From Staphylococcus durrellii (GTDB lineage Bacteria > Bacillota > Bacilli > Staphylococcales > Staphylococcaceae), in assembly GCF_015594545.1 (NCBI RefSeq), contig NZ_JADIIO010000001.1:2108001-2172000 (forward strand): a stretch of 64,000 nucleotides of DNA, read 5' to 3'. The translations under genes and the position numbers were made by a program. Numbering within the stretch: position 1 is the stretch's first letter; each line of letters starts with the position of its first letter. The notes under the pieces are model-generated. The model was not told the origin of the DNA. It saw nothing but the letters and a program-made list of their open reading frames with translations, and ran no database searches. Below are positions 26,742 to 35,843 of the stretch, one piece after another.

Positions 26742-27686
26742 ATGGCTGTTACACTCAAAGATGTTGCAAAAGCCTGTGGTGTGAGTTATTCAACCGTCAG
26801 TAAAGCATTAAAAAATTCACCACTTGTAAAACCAAATACTAAAGCATATATACAACAAAAAGCTGCCGAGATGAATTATATCCCTAATCATTCTGCTCGT
26901 GCACTCGTTTCTAAACGCAGCAATACTATCGGACTTATTTGGCCATCCGTAGATCGTGTTGCCGTCACCCATTTAGTTTCCGAAATTAATCAAGCCTTAA
27001 AGCTATCAGGTTATGCCATGATATTGTCAATCGATGGTATAGATGTTGCCTCAAAAAAATTTCTTGAGTTCGGCTGTGATGGCATAATTATTTTTGACGA
27101 AGGTCCTAGCACTAATTTGTCGCCAGAAGTGTATCAAAATATTCCGGTTGTTGCTTATGGTGTTGATAGAGATATTGACTATCCTATTATTAATGTCAAT
27201 CACTATAAAGCTATGATTATGGCCATAGAATCTTTACTCGCTAAAGGCGTAACACAAATAGACTATATTGGAGACATTAACACCTCTGATTCGAGACAAA
27301 TTGCCAAAAAAAATGCAATCGTCGATTACTGTCAGCAGCATCATATATATTATCGTATAATTGACTCTCATGGCTTGTCAGCATTAGAAGCAGAATCAGC
27401 TGTAAAACAGTTTTATGCTCAAAATGAACTGGCGCCAGGCATTATTTGTGGGAGTTATGATATCACATTAGGCACATTAAACGCGATAGACTTAGATTAC
27501 AATCAACCAATTATTTACTCTTATGACAACATTCCTCATATTACTAAATTAAATTACCCAGTACATGCTATTGGTGTACCTACTACAGAAATTGCAAATA
27601 AAGTCGTAGAAGTTTTAAACCAAGTTATTACAAACGGTTCTATAGAAAATGTTTATAATTTAGAACCCCATTTAAACGAAAAATGA
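26742..27686 (+). CDS. kdgR: LacI-family regulator of the uronate genes
   Basis: Protein of 314 aa. The N-terminal HTH (VTLKDVAKACGVSYSTVSKA) and hinge helix (NYIPNHSARALVSK) are classic LacI/GalR, followed by the periplasmic-binding-like sensor domain. Divergent from the kdgA-kdgK-uxaC-uxuA-uxuB operon across a perfect palindrome, so it is assigned as the repressor, relieved by KDG or a related pathway acid (inference by analogy with B. subtilis KdgR). AAGGAG precedes the ATG; a terminator follows. Confidence 0.85.
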   Translation: MAVTLKDVAKACGVSYSTVSKALKNSPLVKPNTKAYIQQKAAEMNYIPNHSARALVSKRSNTIGLIWPSVDRVAVTHLVSEINQALKLSGYAMILSIDGIDVASKKFLEFGCDGIIIFDEGPSTNLSPEVYQNIPVVAYGVDRDIDYPIINVNHYKAMIMAIESLLAKGVTQIDYIGDINTSDSRQIAKKNAIVDYCQQHHIYYRIIDSHGLSALEAESAVKQFYAQNELAPGIICGSYDITLGTLNAIDLDYNQPIIYSYDNIPHITKLNYPVHAIGVPTTEIANKVVEVLNQVITNGSIENVYNLEPHLNEK

Positions 27687-27692
27687 TACGCC

Positions 27693-27730
27693 TAGCGATT
27701 AAACTAATTACATTTTAATCGCTACTTTTT
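27693..27730 (+). terminator. Terminator after kdgR
   Basis: Arms AGCGATTAAA and TTTAATCGCT, then ACTTTTT. Confidence 0.8.
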
Positions 27731-27765
27731 CGTTTGTTATGCTGTGGTCATAATCAAATATCATG

Positions 27766-27791
27766 TGTAAGCCTTTTCATTAAGTTATAAT
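27766..27791 (+). promoter_or_regulatory. Putative gntP-type gene promoter with weak cre-like site
   Basis: TATAAT at 27786-27791 is a consensus -10. TGTAAGCCTTTTCA (27766-27779) matches the cre consensus except for C in place of the central G. No good -35 was found. Confidence 0.35.
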
Positions 27792-27863
27792 GGGTTAGTA
27801 TTTAACATTTTCATAATGTAATAAATAATGCATACTATTACAATTTATTAAGGGAGTTGTTTT

Positions 27864-29249
27864 ATGGCAATTCAAGACTATAGATTACTTATCATCACGG
27901 TTATTAGTATTTTATTACTTATCTTCCTGATTACATCTAAATTACGATTCCATCCGTTGCTTGCCTTGTTATTAACAGCAATATTCGTTGGATTTGCGGC
28001 AGGTTTAGATATAGGGAAAATTGTTGATTCTATTGAGCAAGGTGCCGGATCTACACTTGGTGAGACGGGTGTCACAATAGCATTAGGAGCAATGTTAGGT
28101 AAAATTTTATCTGATACAGGCGCAAGCGACAAAATTGCTTCGACGATATTAAGTAATGCATCATATAAACAATTACCATGGTTAATGGCACTAGCGGCAT
28201 TCATTATAGGTATTCCAATGTTCTTTGAAGTTGGATTAATTATGTTACTCCCACTTATTTTTACAATAGCTAAGAAATTAGAAGAACAACATGATTTTAA
28301 AGGGTCTACATACGTTGCTATAGGCGTACCTGTAATTGCAGCATTAGCAACGATGCACGGTATGGTACCGCCTCATCCAGGACCATTAATTTCAATTAAT
28401 CAGTTTAAAGCAAATATCGGTATTACGATGATTTATGGCATAATCTGTGCAATACCAACGATTATTATTGCAGGACCACTTTACGGCAAATTTATTACGC
28501 CAAGATTGTCAGTAAAACCCAATCAAGATTTATTGGCACAATATGCTACGACTGAAAAAGCTAAAAATGAACGACCAGTATCAACATTTTTAGCTTTTTC
28601 TACTATTTTAGTTCCTGTAGTTATGATGTTACTTCATGCTATAGCTGGTATTTTTTTCGAAGAGCATACTTTGCAATATAAGACTTTTGAATTTCTAGGA
28701 AGTCCTATTATAGCTATGTTCATAGGTGTTTTGTATGCCTTAATAACACTTGGCTATTTACGTCACACGGATGCTAAAAAATTAAGAGATTCACTAGGCG
28801 CTAGTTTAAAACCAATTGCAGGCATTATGCTAATTATTGCAGGAGGCGGAGCCTTTGGACAAGTATTAGAAGATTCTGGTGTTGGTAAGGCTATCGTGCA
28901 CTTAGCTGATAACTTCTCATTATCCGCAATACTTATGGGGTGGCTTGTAGCCGCACTACTATCAATCTCTACAGGCTCGGCAACAGTAGGTATAGTGGGG
29001 GCCACAAATTTACTTTATCCGTTATTACAATCTGATCCTTCTATTAACAAAGAATTACTAACAGTTGCTATTGGTTCCGGTTCACTATTTTTTAACTATG
29101 TTAATCATGGTGGCTTTTGGTTAGTAAAAGAATCCTTTGGTATGTCAATGGGTGAAACGTTTAAAACGATTACCATCGTACAATCAATCGTAGGAATATG
29201 TGGCCTCGTTATGACGTTACTATTAAATTATATTATTCATTTGTTTTAA
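27864..29249 (+). CDS. gntP: GntP-family aldonate/uronate:H+ symporter
   Basis: Membrane protein of 461 aa with about 12-14 hydrophobic segments. The GAMLGKILSDTGASDKIAST block, MHGMVPPHPGPL loop, GGAFGQVLEDSGVG and VNHGGFWLVKESFGMS are diagnostic of the GntP gluconate permease family. An AAGGGAG site precedes the ATG. Located beside kdgR and the glucuronate operon, so its substrate is probably a pathway acid (glucuronate, fructuronate, mannonate, KDG or gluconate); family members differ in this. It has its own terminators on both sides. Confidence 0.88.
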   Translation: MAIQDYRLLIITVISILLLIFLITSKLRFHPLLALLLTAIFVGFAAGLDIGKIVDSIEQGAGSTLGETGVTIALGAMLGKILSDTGASDKIASTILSNASYKQLPWLMALAAFIIGIPMFFEVGLIMLLPLIFTIAKKLEEQHDFKGSTYVAIGVPVIAALATMHGMVPPHPGPLISINQFKANIGITMIYGIICAIPTIIIAGPLYGKFITPRLSVKPNQDLLAQYATTEKAKNERPVSTFLAFSTILVPVVMMLLHAIAGIFFEEHTLQYKTFEFLGSPIIAMFIGVLYALITLGYLRHTDAKKLRDSLGASLKPIAGIMLIIAGGGAFGQVLEDSGVGKAIVHLADNFSLSAILMGWLVAALLSISTGSATVGIVGATNLLYPLLQSDPSINKELLTVAIGSGSLFFNYVNHGGFWLVKESFGMSMGETFKTITIVQSIVGICGLVMTLLLNYIIHLF

Positions 29250-29273
29250 TTGCATTAGACTTATAATAAACAA

Positions 29274-29320
29274 AAACGATATCACTCCCTTATTTCTAAG
29301 TTTAGTGATATCGTTACTTT
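29274..29320. terminator. Terminator between gntP and doxX-type gene
   Basis: Arms AACGATATCACT and AGTGATATCGTT, followed by ACTTTTAT; placed between converging genes. Confidence 0.8.
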
Positions 29321-29661
29321 TATATGTAATAACAAAATATAAGTACATTAAGCAATAATAATATCGTTGCAGGTAATGCTTTAATCAGAGGATCTTTAGC
29401 TAAAAATATTAGTGATAAAGCGCCTGCTAACATTGTACATCCTAGTAAGACACTAGCCCCTATAGCTAAGTAGTGATTAAAAATACCAAACAACATATTT
29501 AAAGCGCCTAATAATTCAATCGCACCAGTTATTTGGTTAAATATTTGTGGATAACCCATACGTACAAATTCTTCGTTCATAGCCCCCGAAACTATTTTCG
29601 ATCCTGTTATGATAAATATTATCCCAAGTAGTACTTGCAAGATAATAATTACTACACCCAT
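29320..29661 (-). CDS. DoxX-family small membrane protein
   Basis: Protein of 113 aa with four hydrophobic helices covering nearly its whole length: VVIIILQVLLGIIFIITGSK, ITGAIELLGALNMLFGIF, IGASVLLGCTMLAGALSLIF and ALPATILLLLNVLIFCYYI. The helix 1 GxxFIxxGxxK and helix 2 GxxELLGAL patterns mark the DoxX/DoxD-like family. GAGGTG precedes the ATG. Its biochemical role is unclear; DoxX proteins are often tied to redox or organic-solvent stress. Monocistronic. Confidence 0.8.
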   Translation of the reverse strand: MGVVIIILQVLLGIIFIITGSKIVSGAMNEEFVRMGYPQIFNQITGAIELLGALNMLFGIFNHYLAIGASVLLGCTMLAGALSLIFLAKDPLIKALPATILLLLNVLIFCYYI

Positions 29662-29745
29662 ATATACACCTCGTTTTATGCCCTACTTAATTAATGCATA
29701 TTTACATTATAAGCAAAATAATTTGTTATTTATAGTGATTTATTA

Positions 29746-30723
29746 TTATTTCATAATTAGTCGTAATTCTTCCCTTTCCTCCGTTGAGAGAAATGTATGA
29801 TTCACGGCATTTTTATTAATTGCTTCAATATCTTCCATCGTAAGCTGCTGTGCTTTAAGAAGGAGGTCATACTCTGCTATTAATGTTGTTTGTGTAACTG
29901 TTCTATTATCCGTATTTATAAGAAAAGGAACACCGTTTGATAGTAAATACGGTAAATTTAATTCCGAAACATCGCTAATCGCTTGTGTTTGCAAATTACT
30001 ACGTGGACAAATTTCTAATAATACTTGTTGTGCTTTTACTTCTTCTAAAACTTGTTGGTCATTGTTAATTGCAACGCCATGGCCAATCCTTTTTGCACCT
30101 AACTTAATTGATTCTACTACATTATAAATACAACCACATTCTCCCGCATGTAGCGTTAGATTTAATCCTTTCTCAACACCATACTGAGCCGCTTCTTGTA
30201 TTGCTTCTGGCGGAAATGCTGCCTCTGGGCCAGCAAAATCAATACCAGCGATATGTTCATTGTCTGCTTGAAGCACGTGGTCAAATAGATCTATGTTAAT
30301 TGCATTACTATGTTGACGCATTGCACAAACTAAAATATTAATCTTAATATTGTATTGAGTCATTGCCAGTTTAGCACCTGCTATAACTGCTTGAATCGTC
30401 TCATTTATACTAAGACCCTTCTCCATATGAAATAATGGTGCAAATCTAATTTCTATGTATTTAACGTTATCTTTTACTACTTGAGAAGCTACATCAATCA
30501 CAGAACGTTGTAAGCTATCGGCAGTTTGTAAGACCTTTTGAATTTCGTCAAAGCAACGTAAGTATTCTTCTAAGTTTTCACAATTTTGGTCGACTTGAAG
30601 GTTTTGTTCATTCAAAGTAATTCCTTGTTCAAGGGCTAGTTGCTTAAGCAATGCAATACTAACTGATCCATCTAAATGGCAATGCAATTCAATTTTGGGG
30701 ATAGTATATAGTTGTTGTTCCAT
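29746..30723 (-). CDS. add: Adenosine deaminase
   Basis: Protein of 325 aa in the amidohydrolase superfamily. Zinc and catalytic motifs are IELHCHLDGS (HxH), TLHAGECG (His-Ala-Gly-Glu), KRIGHGVAI and INTDNRTV (the Asp zinc ligand). It deaminates adenosine or deoxyadenosine to inosine in the cytoplasm. The start follows AAGGAG. It is 85 bases upstream of the DoxX gene on the same strand, but no functional link is evident. Salvage role is inferred from the family; adenine deamination is a less likely alternative. Confidence 0.9.
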   Translation of the reverse strand: MEQQLYTIPKIELHCHLDGSVSIALLKQLALEQGITLNEQNLQVDQNCENLEEYLRCFDEIQKVLQTADSLQRSVIDVASQVVKDNVKYIEIRFAPLFHMEKGLSINETIQAVIAGAKLAMTQYNIKINILVCAMRQHSNAINIDLFDHVLQADNEHIAGIDFAGPEAAFPPEAIQEAAQYGVEKGLNLTLHAGECGCIYNVVESIKLGAKRIGHGVAINNDQQVLEEVKAQQVLLEICPRSNLQTQAISDVSELNLPYLLSNGVPFLINTDNRTVTQTTLIAEYDLLLKAQQLTMEDIEAINKNAVNHTFLSTEEREELRLIMK

Positions 30724-31085
30724 TCTTTACTCCTTGTTTCTTTAATAGTTATATGACATACATTACTTTGTAATCATAACGTTTAACATTATACATCATA
30801 TAGCTAGATAGCACATAATAGTATAATAAAATAAATTAATTTTTCCAATTGAAATGTTTTAAGGTTAACGAGTTTAAGCTAAGCTTTACGAGCAATATAG
30901 ATATAATATTTAAAAGAAAAAGGCGTCTAAATTTTGTAGCTGGTAACCTCTAGGAATACACCTCTAAATTATCTAGCGAGCGGAGATAACAAAGTAACTG
31001 TAGATGGTGTGGAAGCATTAGAACAATAAACTGCACATTTACCAATTCAAGTCATACTATGTTATAACTTACTTTATCACTTGGT
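30724..31085. other. Intergenic region with degraded coding-like sequence
   Basis: About 360 bases with no intact gene. A stretch near 30945-31029 reads as an open frame ending ...NKVTVDGVEALEQ-stop, suggesting an eroded gene, possibly the 5' part of the epimerase remnant that follows, but the match is too weak to assign. Confidence 0.35.
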
Positions 31086-31403
31086 TTAGTATAGGCGTTA
31101 TGCTTTATAAGCAATTTATGTATGGCTCATTATCTATGTCTAACGGTGTTCAATCTTTTGTCCATATCGATGATGCCGTTGAAACAGTTATACAAGTCCT
31201 ATCATTTGAACCAAATAAATATAACTGATGATAATCCAGTAAACAGAGAAACACGGGCTAAATGGTTTACTCAGGATAATCCTAAGCTTAACATTGAACC
31301 CGCTGCTGATTTCAAACGTGTTGCAAGTAGTAAGACATTTAGACAACATGAGAGAAGTTTAATTGATTTTGATTGGCAAGAAGGAATGAATCTAATTAAA
31401 TAA
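31086..31403 (+). pseudogene. Remnant of an NAD(P)-dependent epimerase/dehydratase
   Basis: One frame reads MSNGVQSFVHIDDAVETVIQ...FEPNKYN then a stop near 31228; the next frame continues without gap as NITDDNPVNRETRAKWFTQD...FRQHERSLIDFDWQEGMNL and stops at 31403. FVHIDDAVE and YNITDDNPV are C-terminal signatures of extended SDR epimerases, so a single-base frameshift splits one protein. The N-terminal Rossmann part with GxxGxxG is missing or unrecognisable upstream. No ribosome binding site fits the second frame. A decayed gene left in the accessory region. Confidence 0.75.
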
Positions 31404-31417
31404 TTGTTCGAGCACAA

Positions 31418-31460
31418 AAGGTATAATGACGAAGTATGCGACCTCTTCATTATACCTTCT
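31418..31460. terminator. Bidirectional terminator
   Basis: Arms AAGGTATAATGA and TCATTATACCTT, directly adjoining the stop of the minus-strand gene at 31461. Confidence 0.8.
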
Positions 31461-32420
31461 TTATTTACTATCTAATTGTAGCAATTTTTGATAAAAATAG
31501 TTTGCTACAACTATATCTACAATGGCTAATCCTACTGATTTAAAAACAGTTATTTCCTCATTATTCAATCTACCTTCAAGCTTACCTGCTACGATATTGC
31601 CCAATTCTCCGTATAGATCATCGCGCTTAAATACGCCCTCATTTATTGGTGTTATAAGATCCCCTGTCTCTTCTAACGCTGTATCACTTGATTCAACAAC
31701 GACTTTGTCTGCTTGTTGCAGTGTGACAGATGGTAATTCTTGCATATCCGGTTTAAAAGAACCTACCGCATTGACATGTACACCGGCTGTTAATGCGTTC
31801 TGAAATACTGGCGTTACAGCATTTGTAGCAGTAACAATAACATCGGCATTATGCATCGCATCTTCAACGTCTTCAAATACCTCTGCAGTTATATCATATT
31901 GTGCCGCTAATTTGTTAGCAAAAGTTACTGCTTTATCATATGTCCGATTGAAAAGTTGTATATGATTAACTTTTCTCACTGCAAGAACCGCTTGGACTAA
32001 ACCTTCAGCCTGTTCACCAGTCCCAATAACACATAACGTTTTGGCATTTTGTTGCGCAAGATGTTTTGTTGCTACACCAGAAATTGCACCTGTACGTATT
32101 TTAGTCAGATATGATCCCTCTAAGACAGCTAACGTTTCACCCGTTTCGTAATCCGATAAAATAACTGAACCAACTATGGTATTTTTCCCTTGTTGCGGAT
32201 TATTAGGTGCAAATGTTACTGTTTTCAATCCTACTATACCTAATTTGTCAGATAATGCCGGCATCACTAAATATTTATTTTCCTCATTAAATGGTAATAC
32301 ATGGCGTAGAGGATTTTTAGTTTGTCCCTCAGAATAAGCTTGCAATGCTTCTTCAACTGCTTTGACAACTTCTGCCATGTCTAGTAATTCAGCTTGTTTC
32401 TGTTCACTTATAAATTGCAT
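31461..32420 (-). CDS. Ornithine cyclodeaminase / mu-crystallin family protein
   Basis: Protein of 319 aa, family length. NPLRHVLPF and VGLKTVTFAPNNP bear substrate-binding Arg and Lys; SYLTKIRTGAISGVATKHLA and the dinucleotide-binding CVIGTGEQAEGLVQA follow, then VNAVGSFKPDMQELP. Members are NAD-dependent ornithine cyclodeaminases, alanine dehydrogenases or delta1-pyrroline-2-carboxylate/thiazoline reductases. GGGAGGTG precedes the ATG. Monocistronic, no hydroxyproline or siderophore genes nearby to decide between these. An amino acid or cyclic imine substrate is safe to infer. Confidence 0.82.
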   Translation of the reverse strand: MQFISEQKQAELLDMAEVVKAVEEALQAYSEGQTKNPLRHVLPFNEENKYLVMPALSDKLGIVGLKTVTFAPNNPQQGKNTIVGSVILSDYETGETLAVLEGSYLTKIRTGAISGVATKHLAQQNAKTLCVIGTGEQAEGLVQAVLAVRKVNHIQLFNRTYDKAVTFANKLAAQYDITAEVFEDVEDAMHNADVIVTATNAVTPVFQNALTAGVHVNAVGSFKPDMQELPSVTLQQADKVVVESSDTALEETGDLITPINEGVFKRDDLYGELGNIVAGKLEGRLNNEEITVFKSVGLAIVDIVVANYFYQKLLQLDSK

Positions 32421-32504
32421 GTTGATTCACCTCCCTATGTATGATTGTGAATTTTTATGACTTACCATGCTTCATACACTATGTCACTTAATTTATAAAA
32501 TATA

Positions 32505-33152
32505 TTATTTTAAATGATTTTCGAAGTCAGCATCAGTATATTTTTCAACATCTTCGAGTGTGACACTTTCTTGTAGTTCTACTAATTTCATGATACCATC
32601 CTCAAAATGAAAAACTGCTAAATCTGTAATCAACGTATGAACAACTTCGCTACCTGTTAAAGGTAACTCGCACTCTTTTTTTACTTTTGATTCTCCATGT
32701 TTATTCATATGGTCCATAATAACGACGACTTTTTGAGCACCAACCACTAAATCCATAGCGCCCCCCATACCTTTAACTAATTTTCCAGGTATCATGTAAT
32801 TGGCTAAATCTCCTCGTTGTGAGATTTCCATACCACCCAAAATGGCTAAATCAATATGACCACCTCTTATCATGGCAAATGACTCAGCATTATCGAAATA
32901 GGAGGCACCTTTAGCAGCTGTGACTGTTTCTTTGCCCGCATTGATTAAGTCAGGATTCACTTCGTCTTCGGTTGGATATGGACCAATACCAAGCAAGCCA
33001 TTTTCAGATTGGAAATAAACATTTTCAACGTGGTCGTTAATCTCATTTGCTACCAAAGTAGGCATGCCGATACCTAAATTAATAACCATACTACTTTTAA
33101 TCTCTTGTGCAGCACGTTGTATTATTTTTTTCCTTTGTGTCGATTTATCCAT
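32505..33152 (-). CDS. scoB: 3-oxoacid CoA-transferase subunit B
   Basis: Protein of 215 aa, family I CoA-transferase beta subunit. The [15 protein letters not shown] start and [15 protein letters not shown], with catalytic Glu in SENG, are diagnostic. It moves CoA between succinyl- or acetyl-CoA and acetoacetate or another short acid. The ATG at 33152 lies 8 bases inside the end of scoA, with AAGGAGG supplied by scoA codons, indicating coupled translation in equal amounts for the heteromeric enzyme. Confidence 0.9.
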   Translation of the reverse strand: MDKSTQRKKIIQRAAQEIKSSMVINLGIGMPTLVANEINDHVENVYFQSENGLLGIGPYPTEDEVNPDLINAGKETVTAAKGASYFDNAESFAMIRGGHIDLAILGGMEISQRGDLANYMIPGKLVKGMGGAMDLVVGAQKVVVIMDHMNKHGESKVKKECELPLTGSEVVHTLITDLAVFHFEDGIMKLVELQESVTLEDVEKYTDADFENHLK

Positions 33153-33849
33153 GATTAGCCTCCTTAACTGTACGTTTTTCAATGCGTTTTTCGTAATTCT
33201 GTCCTAAATATATATAATCGACATACACACCTGATAAATGAACATCGTCAGGATCAATTTCCCCAATCTCTACAATTTCTTCAACCTCTACAACAGTAGT
33301 TTTAGCAGCCATTGCACATAGAGGATTAAAGTTACGCGCTGTTTTATTAAATATTAAATTACCAAATTCGTCTGCTTTAGCCGCTTTAACGATTCCATAA
33401 TCTCCCTTGATAGCAAGTTCCATAAGATAATTTTCACCATCAAATTCTCGTGTTTCTTTGCCTTCAGCAATTAGTGTACCTACACCTGTCTTAGTATAAA
33501 ATGCAGGAATACCTGCACCACCTGCACGTAATTGTTCAGCTAAAGTACCTTGTGGTGTTAACTCTACTTCTAACTCACCGTTAATGAGTTGACGTTCAAA
33601 AATCTTATTTTCACCAACATAGGAGCTTATCATTTTATCAATTTGTTGATATTCTAACAGTCTACCAAGTCCAAAATCATCTACACCACAGTTATTACTA
33701 ACTACTGTTAAACCTTTTGTTCCTTTATATCGAATAGCTTCAATAGCATACTCAGGTATACCACAAAGTCCAAAACCACCCGCTAAAACGGTCATCCCAT
33801 CTTTTAAATCAACAAACGCCTCGTTGATGTCTTGAATAACCTTTGACAT
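33145..33849 (-). CDS. scoA: 3-oxoacid CoA-transferase subunit A
   Basis: Protein of 234 aa. [20 protein letters not shown] is the CoA-transferase alpha-subunit signature; [14 protein letters not shown] and [16 protein letters not shown] follow as expected. Works with the overlapping scoB product. The ATG follows an AAGAGGGATTGC site. The pair can activate acetoacetate or butyrate-type acids; no thiolase or dehydrogenase gene is beside it to fix the substrate. The unit is preceded by about 130 bases of spacer and ends before the ornithine cyclodeaminase-like gene. Confidence 0.9.
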   Translation of the reverse strand: MSKVIQDINEAFVDLKDGMTVLAGGFGLCGIPEYAIEAIRYKGTKGLTVVSNNCGVDDFGLGRLLEYQQIDKMISSYVGENKIFERQLINGELEVELTPQGTLAEQLRAGGAGIPAFYTKTGVGTLIAEGKETREFDGENYLMELAIKGDYGIVKAAKADEFGNLIFNKTARNFNPLCAMAAKTTVVEVEEIVEIGEIDPDDVHLSGVYVDYIYLGQNYEKRIEKRTVKEANHG

Positions 33850-33978
33850 GCAATCCCTCTTTCTATTTCATTATTTATTCAACTGTCATTATACTTGAAT
33901 AAATAAGCAAAGTCTTTTAATTATGATTACGCTTTCATTTGTAGCTACTATTGCTTTGGGAAATGTTATATTTTTCAT

Positions 33979-34013
33979 TAAAAAGGCTTAACGTATTAAT
34001 GGAATACGTTAAG
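33979..34013 (-). terminator. Terminator after GNAT pair
   Basis: Arms AGGCTTAACGTATT and AATACGTTAAGCT; on the minus strand followed by CCTTTTTAATG. Confidence 0.75.
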
Positions 34014-34032
34014 CTAGCTTTACTTATTAATT

Positions 34033-34536
34033 TTATGCGATTTCTATCATAAATCTACGTATAATGGTACCATCTTCATGTTGATATGATTCAATTTCTT
34101 CGCCACCGTTATTTAAAATTACAGTTGCCGAAGCTTTATTACCATCATCACAAGTAATTAATGCTTCTTGAACACCTATTCTAGACAGGTAATCTAATGA
34201 CTTTTTAAGAATTTTTGTGCCATATCCTTGTTGACGATATTTTTTACTTACACCATAACCTATATGGCCACCGTGTTTTTTCAATGCGTCATTTAAATTG
34301 TGACGTATATTGGCAGCGCCAATAATTTCTTCGCCAATTAAAAATAGTGTTGTATTATCAATTTTTTGGTCGTGTGACTTATTATCTTCTAATTTATGCA
34401 CTAAGTCTTCAAAATTGTCATACTTTGCAATGTTAGTAACTGTTGGCACGATATGTTCATCATTATCTAACCACTCTTCCATATAATTACAGTACAACTC
34501 TTCATCACCCATCGTTAATTCTCTAAATTCTGCCAT
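34033..34536 (-). CDS. GNAT-family N-acetyltransferase
   Basis: Protein of 167 aa. The acetyl-CoA binding segment HIGYGVSKKYRQQGYGTKIL gives the Q/RxxGxG/A motif, and ALITCDDGNKASATVILNNG is the usual following strand and helix. The ATG at 34536 follows GGGGAGG, which lies at the end of the upstream GNAT gene, 4 bases away, so the two are co-translated. The acceptor is unknown; the shape resembles small YesJ-like acetyltransferases. Confidence 0.82.
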   Translation of the reverse strand: MAEFRELTMGDEELYCNYMEEWLDNDEHIVPTVTNIAKYDNFEDLVHKLEDNKSHDQKIDNTTLFLIGEEIIGAANIRHNLNDALKKHGGHIGYGVSKKYRQQGYGTKILKKSLDYLSRIGVQEALITCDDGNKASATVILNNGGEEIESYQHEDGTIIRRFMIEIA

Positions 34537-34540
34537 TACA

Positions 34541-35119
34541 TTACGCCTCCCCGTGCAAGTCATTATTATGTGTATTTATATAGTAGACATAGTTGTCAGT
34601 CCATTTCCCATCTTCATAAATAAAACCTTCACGTAAACATTCAAATTTAAAACCTACCTTTTCTAATAATTTTATAGATGGTTTATTATCAATGTTAACG
34701 TGTGCTTCGATTCTATGAAATTTTAACGTCTCATAAGCTTGAAAGACTAATTCTGCTACAGCTTCATAGCAATAACCATTTCTCCAATACTGGTTATGCA
34801 TAAAATAACCGATCTCAGCCCATTGAAAATTATCCCTACTAAGCGTTTTTATATCTAACATTCCTAAGTGATTATTATTACGGTCAAAAATACCCCAAAT
34901 ATACAAATCATCTTGTTCAGCAGACATAGTTTGTCGTTCAACCAAGTCATAAAACCAAGTAACGGTAGCATCCGACATATCTAATTGACCCTTATCATGC
35001 TTATATTGTGCTGGTAGTCTATCTTTGAAACCTTTTAACCAAGCTTCATAGTCATTTTTAGCTAACGGTCTTATGATAAGACGCGGTGTAGTAAAATGCA
35101 ACCGTGACAATTTATCCAT
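34541..35119 (-). CDS. GNAT-family N-acetyltransferase, RimJ/RimL type
   Basis: Protein of 192 aa starting LHFTTPRLIIRPLAKNDYEA, the TxRLxLRxL start typical of the RimJ/RimL (Acetyltransf_3) group. EIGYFMHNQYWRNGYCYEAV carries the CoA-binding loop and NKPSIKLLEKVGFKFECLRE the usual end block. First gene of a two-gene unit with another GNAT enzyme. It may acetylate ribosomal protein N-termini or a small amine; not determinable here. Confidence 0.85.
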   Translation of the reverse strand: MDKLSRLHFTTPRLIIRPLAKNDYEAWLKGFKDRLPAQYKHDKGQLDMSDATVTWFYDLVERQTMSAEQDDLYIWGIFDRNNNHLGMLDIKTLSRDNFQWAEIGYFMHNQYWRNGYCYEAVAELVFQAYETLKFHRIEAHVNIDNKPSIKLLEKVGFKFECLREGFIYEDGKWTDNYVYYINTHNNDLHGEA

Positions 35120-35338
35120 ATTTTATCCCCTTAAACGACATTTTTAATAGTATACATTAGCTAGAATATAGCATATAAGTCACTATTATGTCAGTAGTAA
35201 ATGTAAGTGATTACAATATTTATCACTTGGGTATATTAAATAATAAACAATTAAAATGTGGCGCTTGTCGATAAGACATAAATAATTGTTAGCTTATTTA
35301 ACAACTACAATAAGGCAACAATTTAGGGGGCGGTAACG

Positions 35339-35782
35339 ATGAACAAAAGTCTATCAAAAATACTATTCACGTTCTTTGGCATATTAGCTTGGTTAGCGAC
35401 AATGATAATTTTTATTTTACCAACTTTAACACCTTATCAACATTATATCGAGAGTCAAAGCGGTATTTCCGAAGGTTGGATTGTAGTATTACTCGTCATA
35501 ATCACGTTATTTTATATTGGTATTCTAATACTAGATATATATAACACCTTTGCCACACAAGTATTGCAATTCATATTATTATCACTTGTAGTTATCTGTG
35601 CATTACCATCTATAACTGCGTTTATTATCGTGTCATTTATTATAGACATTAGTATTATTGAGGTGTTTATCCCAATAGTATTAGTCATTCTAACTATTTT
35701 ATTGCACATACTATGGTGTGCAATACCATTTATGCAAACGAAAGCTGAAAGAGAAAATAATCAAACTAGTGACAAACATTAA
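35339..35782 (+). CDS. Hypothetical four-TM membrane protein
   Basis: Protein of 147 aa, not recognised. Four hydrophobic helices are visible: about residues 7-28 (ILFTFFGILAWLATMIIFIL), 46-66 (GWIVVLLVIITLFYIGILIL), 73-102 and 106-130 (the last ending IPFMQTKAERENN). The tail is short and hydrophilic. A GGGGGCGG site precedes the ATG and a strong terminator follows, supporting expression as a single gene. No catalytic or binding motif is seen. It lies in the accessory region next to a decayed kinase gene, without functional context. Confidence 0.65.
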   Translation: MNKSLSKILFTFFGILAWLATMIIFILPTLTPYQHYIESQSGISEGWIVVLLVIITLFYIGILILDIYNTFATQVLQFILLSLVVICALPSITAFIIVSFIIDISIIEVFIPIVLVILTILLHILWCAIPFMQTKAERENNQTSDKH

Positions 35783-35789
35783 CAACGCT

Positions 35790-35834
35790 AAAAGCTTAGG
35801 CCGTGATTTTATTATCACAACCTAAGCTTTTTTA
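35790..35834. terminator. Bidirectional terminator
   Basis: Arms AAAAGCTTAGG and CCTAAGCTTTTTT, with an inner GTGAT/ATCAC pair. Confidence 0.85.
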
Positions 35835-35843
35835 AACGATTAA

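Noticed and set aside
30108-30299. 63-codon frame antisense to adenosine deaminase
   Set aside because: Lies wholly inside add and has no ribosome binding site or composition of its own.
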